NCBI RefSeq assembly: GCF_026967795.1
Contig: NZ_JAPVBH010000004.1
Coordinates: forward strand, 372,001-436,000
Source: Modestobacter sp. VKM Ac-2986
GTDB lineage: Bacteria; Actinomycetota; Actinomycetes; Mycobacteriales; Geodermatophilaceae
Reading direction: 5' to 3'
Length of the DNA stretch: 64,000 nt
Each line of letters starts with the position of its first letter. Within the stretch, counting starts at the first letter, position 1. Shown here one piece after another: positions 16,066-25,470 of this stretch. The translations under genes and the position numbers were made by a program. The notes under the pieces were generated by a model, which saw nothing but the letters and a program-made list of their open reading frames with translations, searched no databases and was not told the origin of the DNA.

Positions 16066-19000
16066 TCACTCCTCCGGGGTCTCGTAGGGCCAGGCGGCCT
16101 CCGCCGGCCCCTGCCAGCCCCAGCGGGTGACCGAGGACCGACGCACGTCGTAGCCGCGCGCCGGGTAGGCGGGCACGACCCGGAAGACCTGCACCGTGTC
16201 GATCTCGGGGAAGTCGGGGAACGTCCCGCCGAGGAAGGTCACCGAGGAGTCGTAGCGGGTGGGGGCGAACAGGCCGCCGCGCGGCAGCTGCCAGGTGGCG
16301 TCCTCGGTCCCGTTGATCCCCTCGTCCCCCCACAGGACGGCGTGCTCGACCGGCTCGGTGATGCCGTCGGAGAGGTCCGGCTGCCGCTGGCACGGGAAGA
16401 GGAAGGCCAGCTGCCAGGCCAGGGCCACCGGCGCGTCGCCGGTCAGCTGCTCGGTCAGCGGCACCACCGGCACCACGGACGGGCCGGTGAACGCCAGCCA
16501 GCCGGAGATGCCGGTGGTGGCGTCGGCGCCGACCAGCCGGACCGCGTCGGCCCCGGCCGAGGGCCCGGCCGGGGCCGGGAGAACCTGGGTCCGCCAGGTC
16601 TGGGACGTGACGTCGTCGGCCAGGACCGCCGAGCCCAGCGGCTGGACCCCCGTCGCGCCGGTGCGGCCGTACTCGACGGTGAGCTGGTTGCCGCCCTCGG
16701 TCAGGTCCCCGCTCACCAGCACGGCGAGCTGCTCGCCCTCGGCCGGGTCGGCCGGGAGCTGGGCCCACGAGGTGGTGAGCTGCCCGACCGCGCTGCCGTC
16801 GGCCTCGCCGCGCAGGCTGCCCCACACCTCGGTCGCCGGCGCTGTGGGCGGCGGGCTGGCCGGGAGGAAGCCGCTCCCGGCGGCGAAGGCGTCCTCCGGG
16901 ACGGCGACGGCCGGCGCGGCGCCGGGCACCCGGGTCAGCGGCCGCGCGGCGTCCACGTCGGCGGCGACGATCGCCTTCGCCGGACCGCACGTGCTGCCCG
17001 CCGGGTCGGCGATCGCATCGGCCCACGGCGAGTACGTGTCCGCCGTGGCGACGGCGGCGACCGCGAAGCCGCCGACCAGGTAGGTCGCCGACAACGCCAG
17101 GGCCACGGTGACCGCGGCCGGGACCGCGGTCGCCCACGGGCGGCGCCGGGGCAGCCGGAGGCGGCGGTGCAGCAACCGCACGGCCAGGACCAGCACACCG
17201 ACGAGCAGCGCCCACAGCAGCGCGTTGTCGAGCGTGACGCCACCGAGCGCCGGCCGCCGCAACGGACGCGGGAGGCCCTGCAGCCAGGAGTAGGCCCAGT
17301 CGTTGGGCCCGTGGAAGGACAGCGCGACGACCAGCACCGCGGAGCCGGCGGCCAGCGCCCCGACCAGCGGCCCGTTGCGCAGGCCACCGGGCACCGTGCG
17401 CACCAGGACCGGCACGGAGACCAGGAACAGCGCCAGGAACGCCGGGCCGATGCCGTCCAGGGCGCCGAAGTGGTGCGTCCACTTGCTCGGGGTGATCCAC
17501 AGCAGCAGGAACGCCAGCGCCAGGCTCTGCCCGGCCAGCAGCAGCTGGGGGCTGAGCACGTCCCGGCGCCGGGACGTCGCGGCGACCACCGCGAACCACA
17601 GCAGCGCGGCGATGCCGAGCACGACCGCGAGCCGCTTGGCGTAGGCGCCCATGGCGATCGGGGCGAAGAGGAAGTTGTAGCGCTGGTACTCGTCGAACCA
17701 GTTGTTCTGCGCCTGGATGGACAGGAAGATCTCCTGGCCGCGGGAGAAGTCGTTGAGCGAGCCGTCGCCGAACGCGGCGATCCCGGCGACCGACCCGGGG
17801 GCGACCACGGCCAACCCCCGCAGCCACGCGCGCCGCGCGGGGACGCCCTCGCGGAGCACGCCGACGATCCGCGGCAGCCCGGCCAGCAGCGGGGCCAGGG
17901 CCACGAAGCCGGTCGGGTGGCAGACCGCGCTCAGCGCCGCGGCGACCACGGCCAGGCCGAGCAGCGGCAGGCTGCGCCGGCGCAGCCCCGAGGCGACCCC
18001 CAGCAGCGTCACCGCGGCGAGGAACCCGCCGATGGCCTCGGGCCGCACGCCCATGCCGTAGGGCAGCCACCAGGCCAGGAAGGCGACCGCGAGGACCAGC
18101 ACCATGGCCCCCCGGCCCCGGCGGGAGGACTGCAGCACCGCCGGCAGCGCACCCGGCTGGGTGGTGAAGCGGCGCAGCACGAACCAGGTCAGCAGGCCGG
18201 TGACCAGCGCCGGCACGCGCAGCACGGCCGGGCTGTCGCCGACCTGCTGCCACACGCCGAGCATGCGGTAGGACCAGGTGAACGGGGTGAAGTTCTGGTT
18301 GAGCAGCTGGTAGAAGTTCCCGACCGCGCCCTGGTCGGCGCCGTTGCGGGCCATCGCGGCGTAGTAGCCGTCGTCGTCGGACATCGGCGCCAGGAACAGC
18401 CAGGCGACCATCACCAGCGGGACGACGACGTCCAGCACCCCGAACCGGCGACGTCCGGGCACCGACGCGGGCCGGTCGCCGCGCTGCTCGAGGACGAGGA
18501 AGACCACGGACCCGGCGGCGCCGAGGAGCACCAGCGCGATCAGCGCCCACTTCAGCGGCGAGGGCGTGGTGGCGAACTGGTCGTCGACGGCGATCTCGGC
18601 CGACAGCACCTCACCCTCGGCCGGGGACAGCGTGGTCAGCGAGGTGGCCAGGACGTCGACCCGCGGCAGCTGGCCGGCCGGGCCGCGGGCGAGCCGGTCG
18701 CCGTCCCGGCTCAGGACCAGGCCGGCGGCGTCGCCGGTGACGGCGTAGCTGCAGTCACCGGTCACCGCGACGTCGCGGACCAGGGTGCGGCCGAGGGCCT
18801 CGACGGTGAGCCCGCCGGGCAGGGACCGCACGAGCAGGCCCTGGACCGCCGCGGTGGGCTGCCCGGGGCGCACGGTGGACAGCACGACGCCGTCGTCGGT
18901 GCCGGCCGCGGCCCGCACCGCCGCACAGCTGAACCGGACGTCGAGCGACAGCGGTGTCTGGGCGGTGAGCTGCAGCATCGTCGAGGCCGGGGCCGTCGCC

Positions 19001-19203
19001 GACTGCGGCCACGAGACGACCGGTGCGGCCATCGAGACCGGGGCCACCGGGAGCAGCAGGGTGCTCAGCACCGCGACCAGCCCCGCGAGCAGGGCCAGCG
19101 GGGACAGCCAGCGCCGGCGGCTGCGCCCGGCCACCCGGGTGGCCCCGCGGTCGGGTCCGGTCGACCCCTCGACGGGACCGTCCACCACAACGCCTCGCGA
19201 CAC
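16066..19203 (-). CDS. Emb-type arabinosyltransferase (EmbA/B/C family)
   Basis: 1045 residues. After one N-terminal helix and a ~150-residue extracellular beta domain come about 13-15 helices. The first catalytic loop has APMSDDDGYY (Asp276-278 from the chosen start), the GT-C acidic motif of Emb proteins. The Emb signature WITPSKWTHHFGALDG and a C-terminal carbohydrate-binding domain (~720-1040) complete the match. Such enzymes add arabinofuranose from decaprenylphosphoryl-arabinose to arabinan, consistent with ubiA and PAP2 nearby. GTG at 19203 was chosen because GAGGAG lies 5 nt upstream; the frame is open to 19227. Only one emb copy is seen here. Confidence 0.9.
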   Translation of the reverse strand: MSRGVVVDGPVEGSTGPDRGATRVAGRSRRRWLSPLALLAGLVAVLSTLLLPVAPVSMAAPVVSWPQSATAPASTMLQLTAQTPLSLDVRFSCAAVRAAAGTDDGVVLSTVRPGQPTAAVQGLLVRSLPGGLTVEALGRTLVRDVAVTGDCSYAVTGDAAGLVLSRDGDRLARGPAGQLPRVDVLATSLTTLSPAEGEVLSAEIAVDDQFATTPSPLKWALIALVLLGAAGSVVFLVLEQRGDRPASVPGRRRFGVLDVVVPLVMVAWLFLAPMSDDDGYYAAMARNGADQGAVGNFYQLLNQNFTPFTWSYRMLGVWQQVGDSPAVLRVPALVTGLLTWFVLRRFTTQPGALPAVLQSSRRGRGAMVLVLAVAFLAWWLPYGMGVRPEAIGGFLAAVTLLGVASGLRRRSLPLLGLAVVAAALSAVCHPTGFVALAPLLAGLPRIVGVLREGVPARRAWLRGLAVVAPGSVAGIAAFGDGSLNDFSRGQEIFLSIQAQNNWFDEYQRYNFLFAPIAMGAYAKRLAVVLGIAALLWFAVVAATSRRRDVLSPQLLLAGQSLALAFLLLWITPSKWTHHFGALDGIGPAFLALFLVSVPVLVRTVPGGLRNGPLVGALAAGSAVLVVALSFHGPNDWAYSWLQGLPRPLRRPALGGVTLDNALLWALLVGVLVLAVRLLHRRLRLPRRRPWATAVPAAVTVALALSATYLVGGFAVAAVATADTYSPWADAIADPAGSTCGPAKAIVAADVDAARPLTRVPGAAPAVAVPEDAFAAGSGFLPASPPPTAPATEVWGSLRGEADGSAVGQLTTSWAQLPADPAEGEQLAVLVSGDLTEGGNQLTVEYGRTGATGVQPLGSAVLADDVTSQTWRTQVLPAPAGPSAGADAVRLVGADATTGISGWLAFTGPSVVPVVPLTEQLTGDAPVALAWQLAFLFPCQRQPDLSDGITEPVEHAVLWGDEGINGTEDATWQLPRGGLFAPTRYDSSVTFLGGTFPDFPEIDTVQVFRVVPAYPARGYDVRRSSVTRWGWQGPAEAAWPYETPEE

Positions 19204-19318
19204 ACCCACTCCTCGCCTCGCCCGCACCTGCCCCGGCAGTGAACCCTGCCCGACCGCCGATCGGCCGCGGGGACCCGCCGTCCGGTCGCTGCCCGGCCAC
19301 CGGGCCGGGCCGTGCCAC

Positions 19319-19324
19319 TACCGT
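19319..19324 (+). promoter_or_regulatory. -10 element (TACCGT) of a leaderless gene
   Basis: TANNNT hexamer 7 nt before the GTG at 19332. Confidence 0.5.
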
Positions 19325-19331
19325 TCCCGAG

Positions 19332-20678
19332 GTGCGCGGGGAGACGACGGCCGGAGCCGGCAGTGCGCCCCCCGCCCCACGACGCGTCGGCGCCGGCTCG
19401 GTGGGCTGGGTGGCGGTCTGCATCATCCTCTCCGGCGTCGCCACCTACGCCTACCTCGCCCTGGTGGCCCGGGCGCTCCCCGTCGCCGACTACGGCTGGT
19501 TCGGCTCCTACTGGTCGCTGGCCCTGGTGGTCGGCTTCGGCGCGTTCCTCCCCGTCGAGCTGGAGCTCGCCCGGCTGGTGCAGCTGCGCCCGCCCGGCGC
19601 GCGGGTGCCGGCCGGTGCCCCGGTCGCGCTCGCCGGGCTGGCGCTGGCCGGTGCGGTCGTGCTGCTCCTGGCCGCATCGGCGCTGGTGCCCGCCCTGGGC
19701 GGCCAGGTCGGCTTCCTGGTCGCCCTGCTGTGCGTGTGCGCCGTCTCGGCCGGGCAGTTCCTGCTGCGCGGACTGCTGCTGGGCACCGGCCGGCTGGGCC
19801 TGCACGGCACCGTGCTGCTGCTGGACTCCGGCCTCCGGGTCCTGCTGGCCGCCGGGCTGACCTGGGTGGCGCCCGACGCCGGCGCGACCGCCTACGCCTG
19901 GACGCTGGTCGCGGCGATGGCGCTGGCGCACCTGCCGCTGCTGGGGTGGCTGCTGCTGCGCCGCCGGCGCGCGGTCCCGGTTCCGGTCGCGAGCGAGCCG
20001 GGGTCCCGGCCGTTCCTCGGCGCGGTCGGCCACCTGCTCATCGGCACGCTGTGCGCGCAGGTGCTGCTCAACGCCGCGCCGGTGCTGGTCACCGGGGCGG
20101 CCGGCGCCGGCGAGGCGGTGCTGGCGGCCCAGTTCGTGGCCTCCTACACGCTGGTGCGGCTGCCGCTGTTCGTCGCCGTGCCGCTGCAGAGCGCGCTGAT
20201 CCCGGTGCTCACCCACGTGCAGGCCGAGGGCGACGGCGCCCGGCTGCGCGCCGCCGTGGTGCGCGGGCTGGCCGCGCTCGCCGCCGCGGGGGTGCTGGCC
20301 CTCGGGGTGGGGCTGTGGCTCGGCCCGCCGGTGGTCGGGCTGGTGTTCGGCGACGGGTACGCGCTGCCGGGGGGTGAGATCGCGCTGCTGGCCGTGGGCA
20401 GCGTCGCGCACCTGGGCCTGCTGGTGGCCGGCCAGGCGCTCGTCGCCGGCGCGCGCCACCGCGCGGTCGCCGTGGTCTGGCTGTCCGGGCTGGCCGCCGC
20501 CGCGGTGGTGTTCGTGCTGGTACCCGACCTGGTGCTGCGCTCGGGGCTGGCGTTCACGGTCGGCTCCACGGTGGCGCTGCTGGCCGCCGCGGCCGTGCTG
20601 CTCGCCGCACGGCCACCGGCCGGCGCGAGCACCACCTCCGCCGCCAGCGCGGCTGCTCGGGGAGGATCGCCGGCATGA
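19332..20678 (+). CDS. Polysaccharide flippase (Wzx/MATE-like, MOP superfamily)
   Basis: 448 residues, about 12-14 hydrophobic helices in two halves, without soluble domains. The N-terminal AGSVGWVAVCIILSGVATYAYL and the loop ALPVADYGWFGSYW resemble oligosaccharide flippases that start with a helix followed by an xxYG motif. It probably flips lipid-linked sugar units. The start is taken as GTG at 19332, leaderless; upstream in-frame sequence is antisense to the emb gene. It overlaps the following GT4 gene by 4 nt (ATGA), so the two likely act on the same glycan. Confidence 0.8.
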   Translation: MRGETTAGAGSAPPAPRRVGAGSVGWVAVCIILSGVATYAYLALVARALPVADYGWFGSYWSLALVVGFGAFLPVELELARLVQLRPPGARVPAGAPVALAGLALAGAVVLLLAASALVPALGGQVGFLVALLCVCAVSAGQFLLRGLLLGTGRLGLHGTVLLLDSGLRVLLAAGLTWVAPDAGATAYAWTLVAAMALAHLPLLGWLLLRRRRAVPVPVASEPGSRPFLGAVGHLLIGTLCAQVLLNAAPVLVTGAAGAGEAVLAAQFVASYTLVRLPLFVAVPLQSALIPVLTHVQAEGDGARLRAAVVRGLAALAAAGVLALGVGLWLGPPVVGLVFGDGYALPGGEIALLAVGSVAHLGLLVAGQALVAGARHRAVAVVWLSGLAAAAVVFVLVPDLVLRSGLAFTVGSTVALLAAAAVLLAARPPAGASTTSAASAAARGGSPA

Positions 20679-21793
20679 GCGCCGACCACGACCTGCTGAT
20701 CGGGTTGAACTACTACGCCCCCTACGTCAGCGGCCTGACCAACGTCGCCCGCGACGTGGCGGTGGGCCTGGTCGAGCGCGGCCACCGGGTCAAGGTCGTC
20801 ACCACCCGGCACGACCCGGCCCTGCCCGAGCGCGAGACCCTGGACGGCGTGGAGGTCGAGCGCACCCCGGTGGTCGCCCGGTTCGGCAAGGGGGTGATCA
20901 GCCCGACCCTGGTGCCCCGCATCGTCGCGGCCAGTCGCCGGGCCCGGCTGACCAACCTGCACCTGCCGATGCTGGAGGCCGGGCTGATCGCCGGCCGCTG
21001 CGCCTCACCGGTGGCGCTGACCTACCACTGCGACGTCAGCCTGCCGCCGGGCGCGCTCAACGCCGTCCAGCGCACCGCCGTGGACGCCTCCAGCCGGCGG
21101 GCGATGCGCGCGGCGCAGACCGTGGTCGTCACCAGCGACGACTACGCGCAGCACAGCCGGCTGTGGCCGGCGATGCGCGGCCGCACGCTGGTCATCCCGC
21201 CGCCCTGCCACGAGCGCCCGGCCGGCCGGCCGCGGTTCCGCGACGGCGACGGGCTGCACGTCGGGTTCCTCGGCCGGATCGTGGAGGAGAAGGGGCTGCA
21301 GTACCTGGTGCGCGCCTTCCAGGCCCTCGGCGACCCGGACGCCCGGCTGCTCATCGGCGGCGACTTCACCACGGTGGTGGGCGGCTCGGTCGTCGACGAG
21401 GTCCGCGCCCTGGTCGATGGCGACCCGCGCATCCGGCTGCTGGGCTTCCTGCCCGAGGCCGACATCGCCGACCTGTACGCCTCCCTCGACGTGTTCGCGC
21501 TGCCCTCGGTCAACGCGTTCGAGGCCTTCGGCATCGTCCAGGTCGAGGCGATGATGGCCGGCGTCCCCGCGCTGGCCAGCGACCTGCCGGGGGTGCGCAC
21601 CCCGGTGCAGGAGACCGGCTTCGGCGCGATCGCCACCCCCCGCGACGTCCCCGGCCTCACCGCCGGGCTGCGCGAGCTGGCGGCGGCCGGGCTGGACCGG
21701 GCGGCCGGCGCCGAGCGGACCCGGGCCCGGTTCGCCGTGGGCACCGTCCTCGACGCCTACGAGCGGCTGGTCGAGGCGGCGCCGCAGCGCTGA
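20675..21793 (+). CDS. Family 4 glycosyltransferase
   Basis: 372 residues, GT-B fold. The acceptor half starts LLIGLNYYAPYVSGLTNVARD. The donor half has VGFLGRIVEEKGLQYLVRA and the E-x7-E motif region NAFEAFGIVQVEAMMAGVPALA that binds the NDP-sugar. It is translationally coupled to the flippase gene upstream and ends only 4 bp from the convergent purE. Substrates are unknown. There is no membrane helix, so it acts on the cytoplasmic face. Confidence 0.9.
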   Translation: MSADHDLLIGLNYYAPYVSGLTNVARDVAVGLVERGHRVKVVTTRHDPALPERETLDGVEVERTPVVARFGKGVISPTLVPRIVAASRRARLTNLHLPMLEAGLIAGRCASPVALTYHCDVSLPPGALNAVQRTAVDASSRRAMRAAQTVVVTSDDYAQHSRLWPAMRGRTLVIPPPCHERPAGRPRFRDGDGLHVGFLGRIVEEKGLQYLVRAFQALGDPDARLLIGGDFTTVVGGSVVDEVRALVDGDPRIRLLGFLPEADIADLYASLDVFALPSVNAFEAFGIVQVEAMMAGVPALASDLPGVRTPVQETGFGAIATPRDVPGLTAGLRELAAAGLDRAAGAERTRARFAVGTVLDAYERLVEAAPQR

Positions 21794-21797
21794 GCAG

Positions 21798-22310
21798 TCA
21801 GCCGAGGCGGTCCTGGAGCGCGGCGTCGCGGGCCAGCACCGAGTCGGTCAGCTCGGCCTGGAACCGGACGACGGCGGCGCGCAGCCGCTCGTCGCCGGCG
21901 GCGAGCACCCGCACGGCCAGCAGGCCGGCGTTGCGGCCGCCGCCGATGGAGACCGTGGCCACCGGCACGCCGGCGGGCATCTGGACGATCGACAGCAGGC
22001 TGTCCAGGCCGTCGAGCCGGTCCAGCGGCCGCGGGACGCCGATGACCGGCAGCGGGGTGACCGCCGCGATCATCCCGGGCAGGTGGGCCGCTCCCCCGGC
22101 GCCGGCGACGATCACCCGCAGGCCGCGGTCGGCGGCGGTCTCGCCGTACTCGAGCATCCGCCGGGGCGTGCGGTGGGCGGAGACGACGTGCGCCTCCCAC
22201 GGGACGGCGAACTCGGTCAGCGCCGCCGCGGCCGGCTCGAGCATCGGCCAGTCGGAGTCGCTGCCCATGACGATGCCGACGACCGGGTCCCCACCGGGTG
22301 CGGTGCTCAT
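21798..22310 (-). CDS. purE: N5-carboxyaminoimidazole ribonucleotide mutase
   Basis: 170 residues. Class I PurE motifs are clear: [13 protein letters not shown] (substrate loop), [11 protein letters not shown] (catalytic His), [12 protein letters not shown] and [14 protein letters not shown]. The enzyme converts N5-CAIR to CAIR in purine synthesis, the step after PurK. It follows purK with a 2-bp gap on the same strand, the order found across actinobacteria. Confidence 0.97.
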   Translation of the reverse strand: MSTAPGGDPVVGIVMGSDSDWPMLEPAAAALTEFAVPWEAHVVSAHRTPRRMLEYGETAADRGLRVIVAGAGGAAHLPGMIAAVTPLPVIGVPRPLDRLDGLDSLLSIVQMPAGVPVATVSIGGGRNAGLLAVRVLAAGDERLRAAVVRFQAELTDSVLARDAALQDRLG

Positions 22311-22312
22311 GG

Positions 22313-23518
22313 TCAGTGCTCCTCGTCGAAGGCGAAGGCCGGGTCGACGACACCGTCGGCCAGGTAGCGGGCGGCGGCCACGGCGCGGGCACGGACCTCG
22401 GTGACGTCCTCGCCCAGCGCGGTGACGTGACCGAGCTTGCGGCCACGCCGCTGGGTCTTGCCGTACCAGTGCAGCTTGACGTCGGGCCAGTGCGCCATGA
22501 GGTGGTGCACCCGCTCGTCCAGCCCCGGGCCGGACCAGTCCTCGTCGGCGGTCGCCCCGCCCAGCACGTTGGCCATCACCACGACCGGCGCGGTCATCGC
22601 CGTGGAGCCCAGCGGGTAGTCCAGGACGGCGCGCAAGTGCTGCTCGAACTGGCTGGTGCGGGCGCCCTCGATGGTCCAGTGCCCGGAGTTGTGCGGCCGC
22701 ATGGCCAGCTCGTTGACCAGGATGCCGTCGGCGGTCTCGAACAGCTCCACGGCCAGCATCCCGACCACGCCGAGGGAGTCCGCGATCCGCACGGCGAGCT
22801 CCTGGGCGGCGGTGGCCAGCTCGTCGGACAGCCCGGGCGCGGGGGCCAGCACCTCGTTGCAGACGCCGTCCCGCTGCACGGTCTCGACCACCGGCCAGAC
22901 CGCGACCTGCCCGAAGGGCGAGCGGGCCACCTGCGCGGCGAGCTCGCGCACCATCGGCACCCGCTCCTCCACCAGCAGGGTGCCGTGCCGCTCGAGCAGC
23001 GCGGCGACCTCGTCGGGGCCGTGCACGACGAACACGCCCTTGCCGTCGTAGCCACCGCGCGGGGTCTTGGCGACCACCGGCCAGCCGACCTCGGCGCCGA
23101 ACTCCGCGACGTCGTGCACGGTGCGCGCCTCGGCCCAGGCCGGCTGGGGTTCGCCCGCGGCGGCCAGCGCCCGGCGCAGCACCAGCTTGTCCTGGGCGTG
23201 CACCAGGGCCGCCGGCCCCGGGGCGACGCGGTGGCCGGCGTCGACGAGCGCCTGCAGGTGCTCGGTCGGCACGTGCTCGTGGTCGAAGGTCAGCACCGTG
23301 GCGCCCTGCGCCAGCCGCTGCAGGTCGGCCAGCTCACGGTGGTCGCCGAGCTGCACGTCGGCGGTCACCAGCGCGGCGGACTCGGCGGGGTCGGTGGCCA
23401 GCACGCGCAGCGACTGGCCGAGCGCGACCGCCGCCTGGTGGGTCATCCGGGACAGCTGCCCCCCGCCCACCATGGCGACGACGGGCAGGCCGGTGCGGGG
23501 GTCCAGGGCTCCGGGCAT
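22313..23518 (-). CDS. purK: N5-carboxyaminoimidazole ribonucleotide synthetase
   Basis: 401 residues, ATP-grasp. [17 protein letters not shown] forms the N-terminal dinucleotide-like loop. Then come the ATP-lid region [15 protein letters not shown] and the metal-site segment [32 protein letters not shown] (split here by the central sheet). PurK carboxylates AIR using ATP and bicarbonate. The ATG at 23518 has a TAACCT hexamer 7 nt upstream and no ribosome site, so leaderless translation is likely. Confidence 0.96.
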   Translation of the reverse strand: MPGALDPRTGLPVVAMVGGGQLSRMTHQAAVALGQSLRVLATDPAESAALVTADVQLGDHRELADLQRLAQGATVLTFDHEHVPTEHLQALVDAGHRVAPGPAALVHAQDKLVLRRALAAAGEPQPAWAEARTVHDVAEFGAEVGWPVVAKTPRGGYDGKGVFVVHGPDEVAALLERHGTLLVEERVPMVRELAAQVARSPFGQVAVWPVVETVQRDGVCNEVLAPAPGLSDELATAAQELAVRIADSLGVVGMLAVELFETADGILVNELAMRPHNSGHWTIEGARTSQFEQHLRAVLDYPLGSTAMTAPVVVMANVLGGATADEDWSGPGLDERVHHLMAHWPDVKLHWYGKTQRRGRKLGHVTALGEDVTEVRARAVAAARYLADGVVDPAFAFDEEH

Positions 23519-23525
23519 CGACGAG

Positions 23526-23531
23526 AGGTTA
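23526..23531 (-). promoter_or_regulatory. -10 element (TAACCT) of purK-purE
   Basis: Minus-strand TANNNT hexamer ending 7 nt before the purK ATG. Confidence 0.5.
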
Positions 23532-23611
23532 GCGGTCGCCCGGCGGCACCCGGTCGGCCGACGTCACACCGGCGACCCCGCGAGCCGACGGCGGGGCCCG
23601 CGTGCACGCCG

Positions 23612-23617
23612 TACAGT
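23612..23617 (+). promoter_or_regulatory. -10 element (TACAGT) of the GtrA gene
   Basis: TANNNT hexamer 6 nt before the GTG at 23624, divergent from the purK promoter 81 bp away. Confidence 0.5.
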
Positions 23618-23623
23618 CGGGAC

Positions 23624-24142
23624 GTGGCTGGAGTGGGTGCGTTGACCAACCGTCTCCGCAGCACCTCCCGGCTGCTGCTCAAGGAGCTCGGCGCCTTCGG
23701 CGTCGTGGGCGCGGTGTGCTTCGTCCTCCAGATCGCCTGCTTCCAACTGCTCTACGCCCACCTGGGCGTGGGCGCGGTGAGCTCGAACCTGATCGCCACC
23801 GTGGTGTCGATGACGGCGGCCTACGTCGGCCACCGCTACTGGTCCTTCTCCCACCGGACGCGCTCCAGCGTGCGCCGCGAGTACGTGCTGTTCGCCGCCA
23901 TCAACGGCGTCACGCTGCTGCTGGGCCTGGCCGTCGTCGCCTTCGTGCGCTACCCGCTGGGCCAGGACAGCGCCCTGGTGCTGCAGATCGCCAACATCGG
24001 CTCGATCGTGCTGGGCACCGTGATCCGCTACCTCGGCTACCGCCGCTGGGTCTTCACCGAGCCCGTCGCCCCGGTGGCACCGGCCGCGCCGGTGGTCGAG
24101 CGGCACGTGGCCCCGCGGTCCCCCGACCCCGACCTGGTCTGA
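23624..24142 (+). CDS. GtrA-like membrane protein (Rv3277-like)
   Basis: 172 residues with four membrane helices. It opens LLKELGAFGVVGAVCFVLQI and has SSNLIATVVSMTAAYVGHRYWSFSHR, the classical GtrA pattern with the aromatic-basic RYWSFSHR motif repeated as RRWVFTEP after helix four. The Ala/Pro tail is disordered. In M. tuberculosis the gene next to purK (Rv3277) is of this family. It is leaderless by position. Direct function is unproven; GtrA proteins are associated with polyprenyl-phosphate-linked sugars. Confidence 0.9.
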   Translation: MAGVGALTNRLRSTSRLLLKELGAFGVVGAVCFVLQIACFQLLYAHLGVGAVSSNLIATVVSMTAAYVGHRYWSFSHRTRSSVRREYVLFAAINGVTLLLGLAVVAFVRYPLGQDSALVLQIANIGSIVLGTVIRYLGYRRWVFTEPVAPVAPAAPVVERHVAPRSPDPDLV

Positions 24143-24213
24143 CCCACCGGTCCCACCCGGCCCACGGGTCGCCTGCTCCCCCACGGCGGGGACGTCGGCG
24201 GCAGGTCCGTGGG

Positions 24214-24219
24214 TAGCCT
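24214..24219 (+). promoter_or_regulatory. -10 element (TAGCCT) of the GT29 gene
   Basis: TANNNT hexamer 7 nt before the GTG at 24227; this also decides the start over the upstream in-frame GTG at 24209. Confidence 0.5.
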
Positions 24220-24226
24220 CCTCGAC

Positions 24227-24889
24227 GTGTTCCAGGTGGCCGAGAGGCGGCGGGCCCAGCTCCGCGAACTGGCGGCCAGCTACGGCCGCAGCCCCGACAT
24301 CCGTTCCGTGGCCGTCGTCGGCAACAAGCCGATGGACCCCTCGCCCGAGCGGGCCCGCGCCGTCGACGACTGCGACCTGGTGGTCCGGGTCAACGGGTTC
24401 CGCGTCGATGACGAAGGCGACGCGCCCACCTACGGCCGCCGCGCCGACGTCATCTTCTTCAACCGGGCGCTGCGCGCCACGCCGTGGTTCTTCACCGGCT
24501 ACCGCGAACGGCTGCACCTGCTCGTGGAGCCCGGCCGGCTGCACTGGGAGCCGGACTCGATCCCGTCCTGGTGGCCGCAGGACCTCGGCCAGGTCCACAT
24601 GGACAACGACGACCTGACCATCCCCTTGTCGGTGGACATGGGGCTGGACTCCGTCGCCCAGGGGCTCTGGGCCACGACCGGGACGATGGCCGCCTGGTGG
24701 GCCCGCACCACTTTTCCCGACGCCACCCTGCAGGTGGTCGGCTACTCCTTCCTGGACGCACCCGAACAGACGCGGTGGGACCACTCCTCCGGCGACGACT
24801 GCCTCGTCGGCCCGGAGCACCGGCTCGCGCTGGAGTCCGCCCTCTTCCACGGCTGGGTCTCCGACGGTCGGACGACCATCTGGCCGTAA
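24227..24889 (+). CDS. Family 29 glycosyltransferase (sialyltransferase homologue)
   Basis: 220 residues, no signal or membrane helix. It shows all the animal-type sialylmotifs. L (residues 27-57) has VAVVGNKPM then DDCDLVVRVNGF. S (150-175) has TTGTMAAWWARTTFP and VVGYSF. VS is an H-x4-E (His198-Glu203 in EHRLALE). These bind CMP-sialic acid and supply the catalytic His. The Cys pair that links L and S in animal enzymes is not conserved (Cys49 only in L). The adjacent neuA, neuC and neuB homologues supply the donor, strongly supporting transfer of a nonulosonic acid. The acceptor is unknown. Start chosen from the leaderless promoter. Confidence 0.82.
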   Translation: MFQVAERRRAQLRELAASYGRSPDIRSVAVVGNKPMDPSPERARAVDDCDLVVRVNGFRVDDEGDAPTYGRRADVIFFNRALRATPWFFTGYRERLHLLVEPGRLHWEPDSIPSWWPQDLGQVHMDNDDLTIPLSVDMGLDSVAQGLWATTGTMAAWWARTTFPDATLQVVGYSFLDAPEQTRWDHSSGDDCLVGPEHRLALESALFHGWVSDGRTTIWP

Positions 24890-24944
24890 GGCCTCATGGC
24901 CGCACGACCAGCATCAGCACCAGCACCAGCTCAGGAGGACGAAC

Positions 24945-25406
24945 ATGACACTGCGGGACACGCTCAGGGCCCGGATCGACCGCATGATCGCCTGGCGGGT
25001 CGACCGCCGGTTCGACGAGGTGCATCACCAACTCGGTGACCTGCGCGGACGCGTCGAGCGGATCGAGCACCGGCTGGACGAGCTCGGTGGCCACGACCGC
25101 CACGTCGACGGCCGGATCGACCACGTCGAGCGCCGCCTCGACCCGGTCCAGCAGGAGTCCTCCTGGTCGGCCAACGAGCTGGCCCGACTGGCACCGCAGG
25201 TCGCCGCCTTCGAGACGCGGCTGGAGCAGCAATCCCGACCCCAGGTCTACACCGGTGAGCTGGCCGACCTGCCCGAGGCCCGGATGCTGGTCGATGTCGT
25301 CCGCGAGGAGCACGCCCGCATCCGCGCCCGGCTCGCCCTGGTGTCGGCCTACGAGGAGCGGCTGCGCAGGCTGGAGCAGCACGCCCTCGCCCAGAGCGAC
25401 CGGTGA
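24945..25406 (+). CDS. Small coiled-coil protein of unknown function in the sialic acid cluster
   Basis: 153 residues, highly charged and helical with no membrane segment or known motif. Residues ~8-75 carry heptad-like spacing (RVERIEHRLDELGGHDRHVDG), a Pro/Tyr-containing break follows near 105-115, and a second helix ends EERLRRLEQHAL. AGGAGG at 24933-24938 is a strong ribosome site. It is 55 bp after the GT29 gene and 64 bp before neuA on the same strand, so co-expression is likely. It could be a scaffold or oligomerisation partner for the small GT29 (inference only). Confidence 0.75.
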   Translation: MTLRDTLRARIDRMIAWRVDRRFDEVHHQLGDLRGRVERIEHRLDELGGHDRHVDGRIDHVERRLDPVQQESSWSANELARLAPQVAAFETRLEQQSRPQVYTGELADLPEARMLVDVVREEHARIRARLALVSAYEERLRRLEQHALAQSDR

Positions 25407-25470
25407 CCGGCTCGCCCGCTGCAGTGGCCAGCCAAGGCCGGGCCGGCGGTCCCGTCCACCGCCGCGACGC

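Noticed and set aside
15670-19242. A 1190-codon plus-strand open frame
   Set aside because: It is antisense to the emb gene and is low-complexity Arg/Gly/Gln-rich, as expected for a shadow frame in very GC-rich DNA; the minus strand has clear Emb motifs.
24900-24932. CAGCAC-like short repeat before the coiled-coil gene
   Set aside because: Only a few imperfect units in a 55-bp spacer; no sign of a regulatory array.
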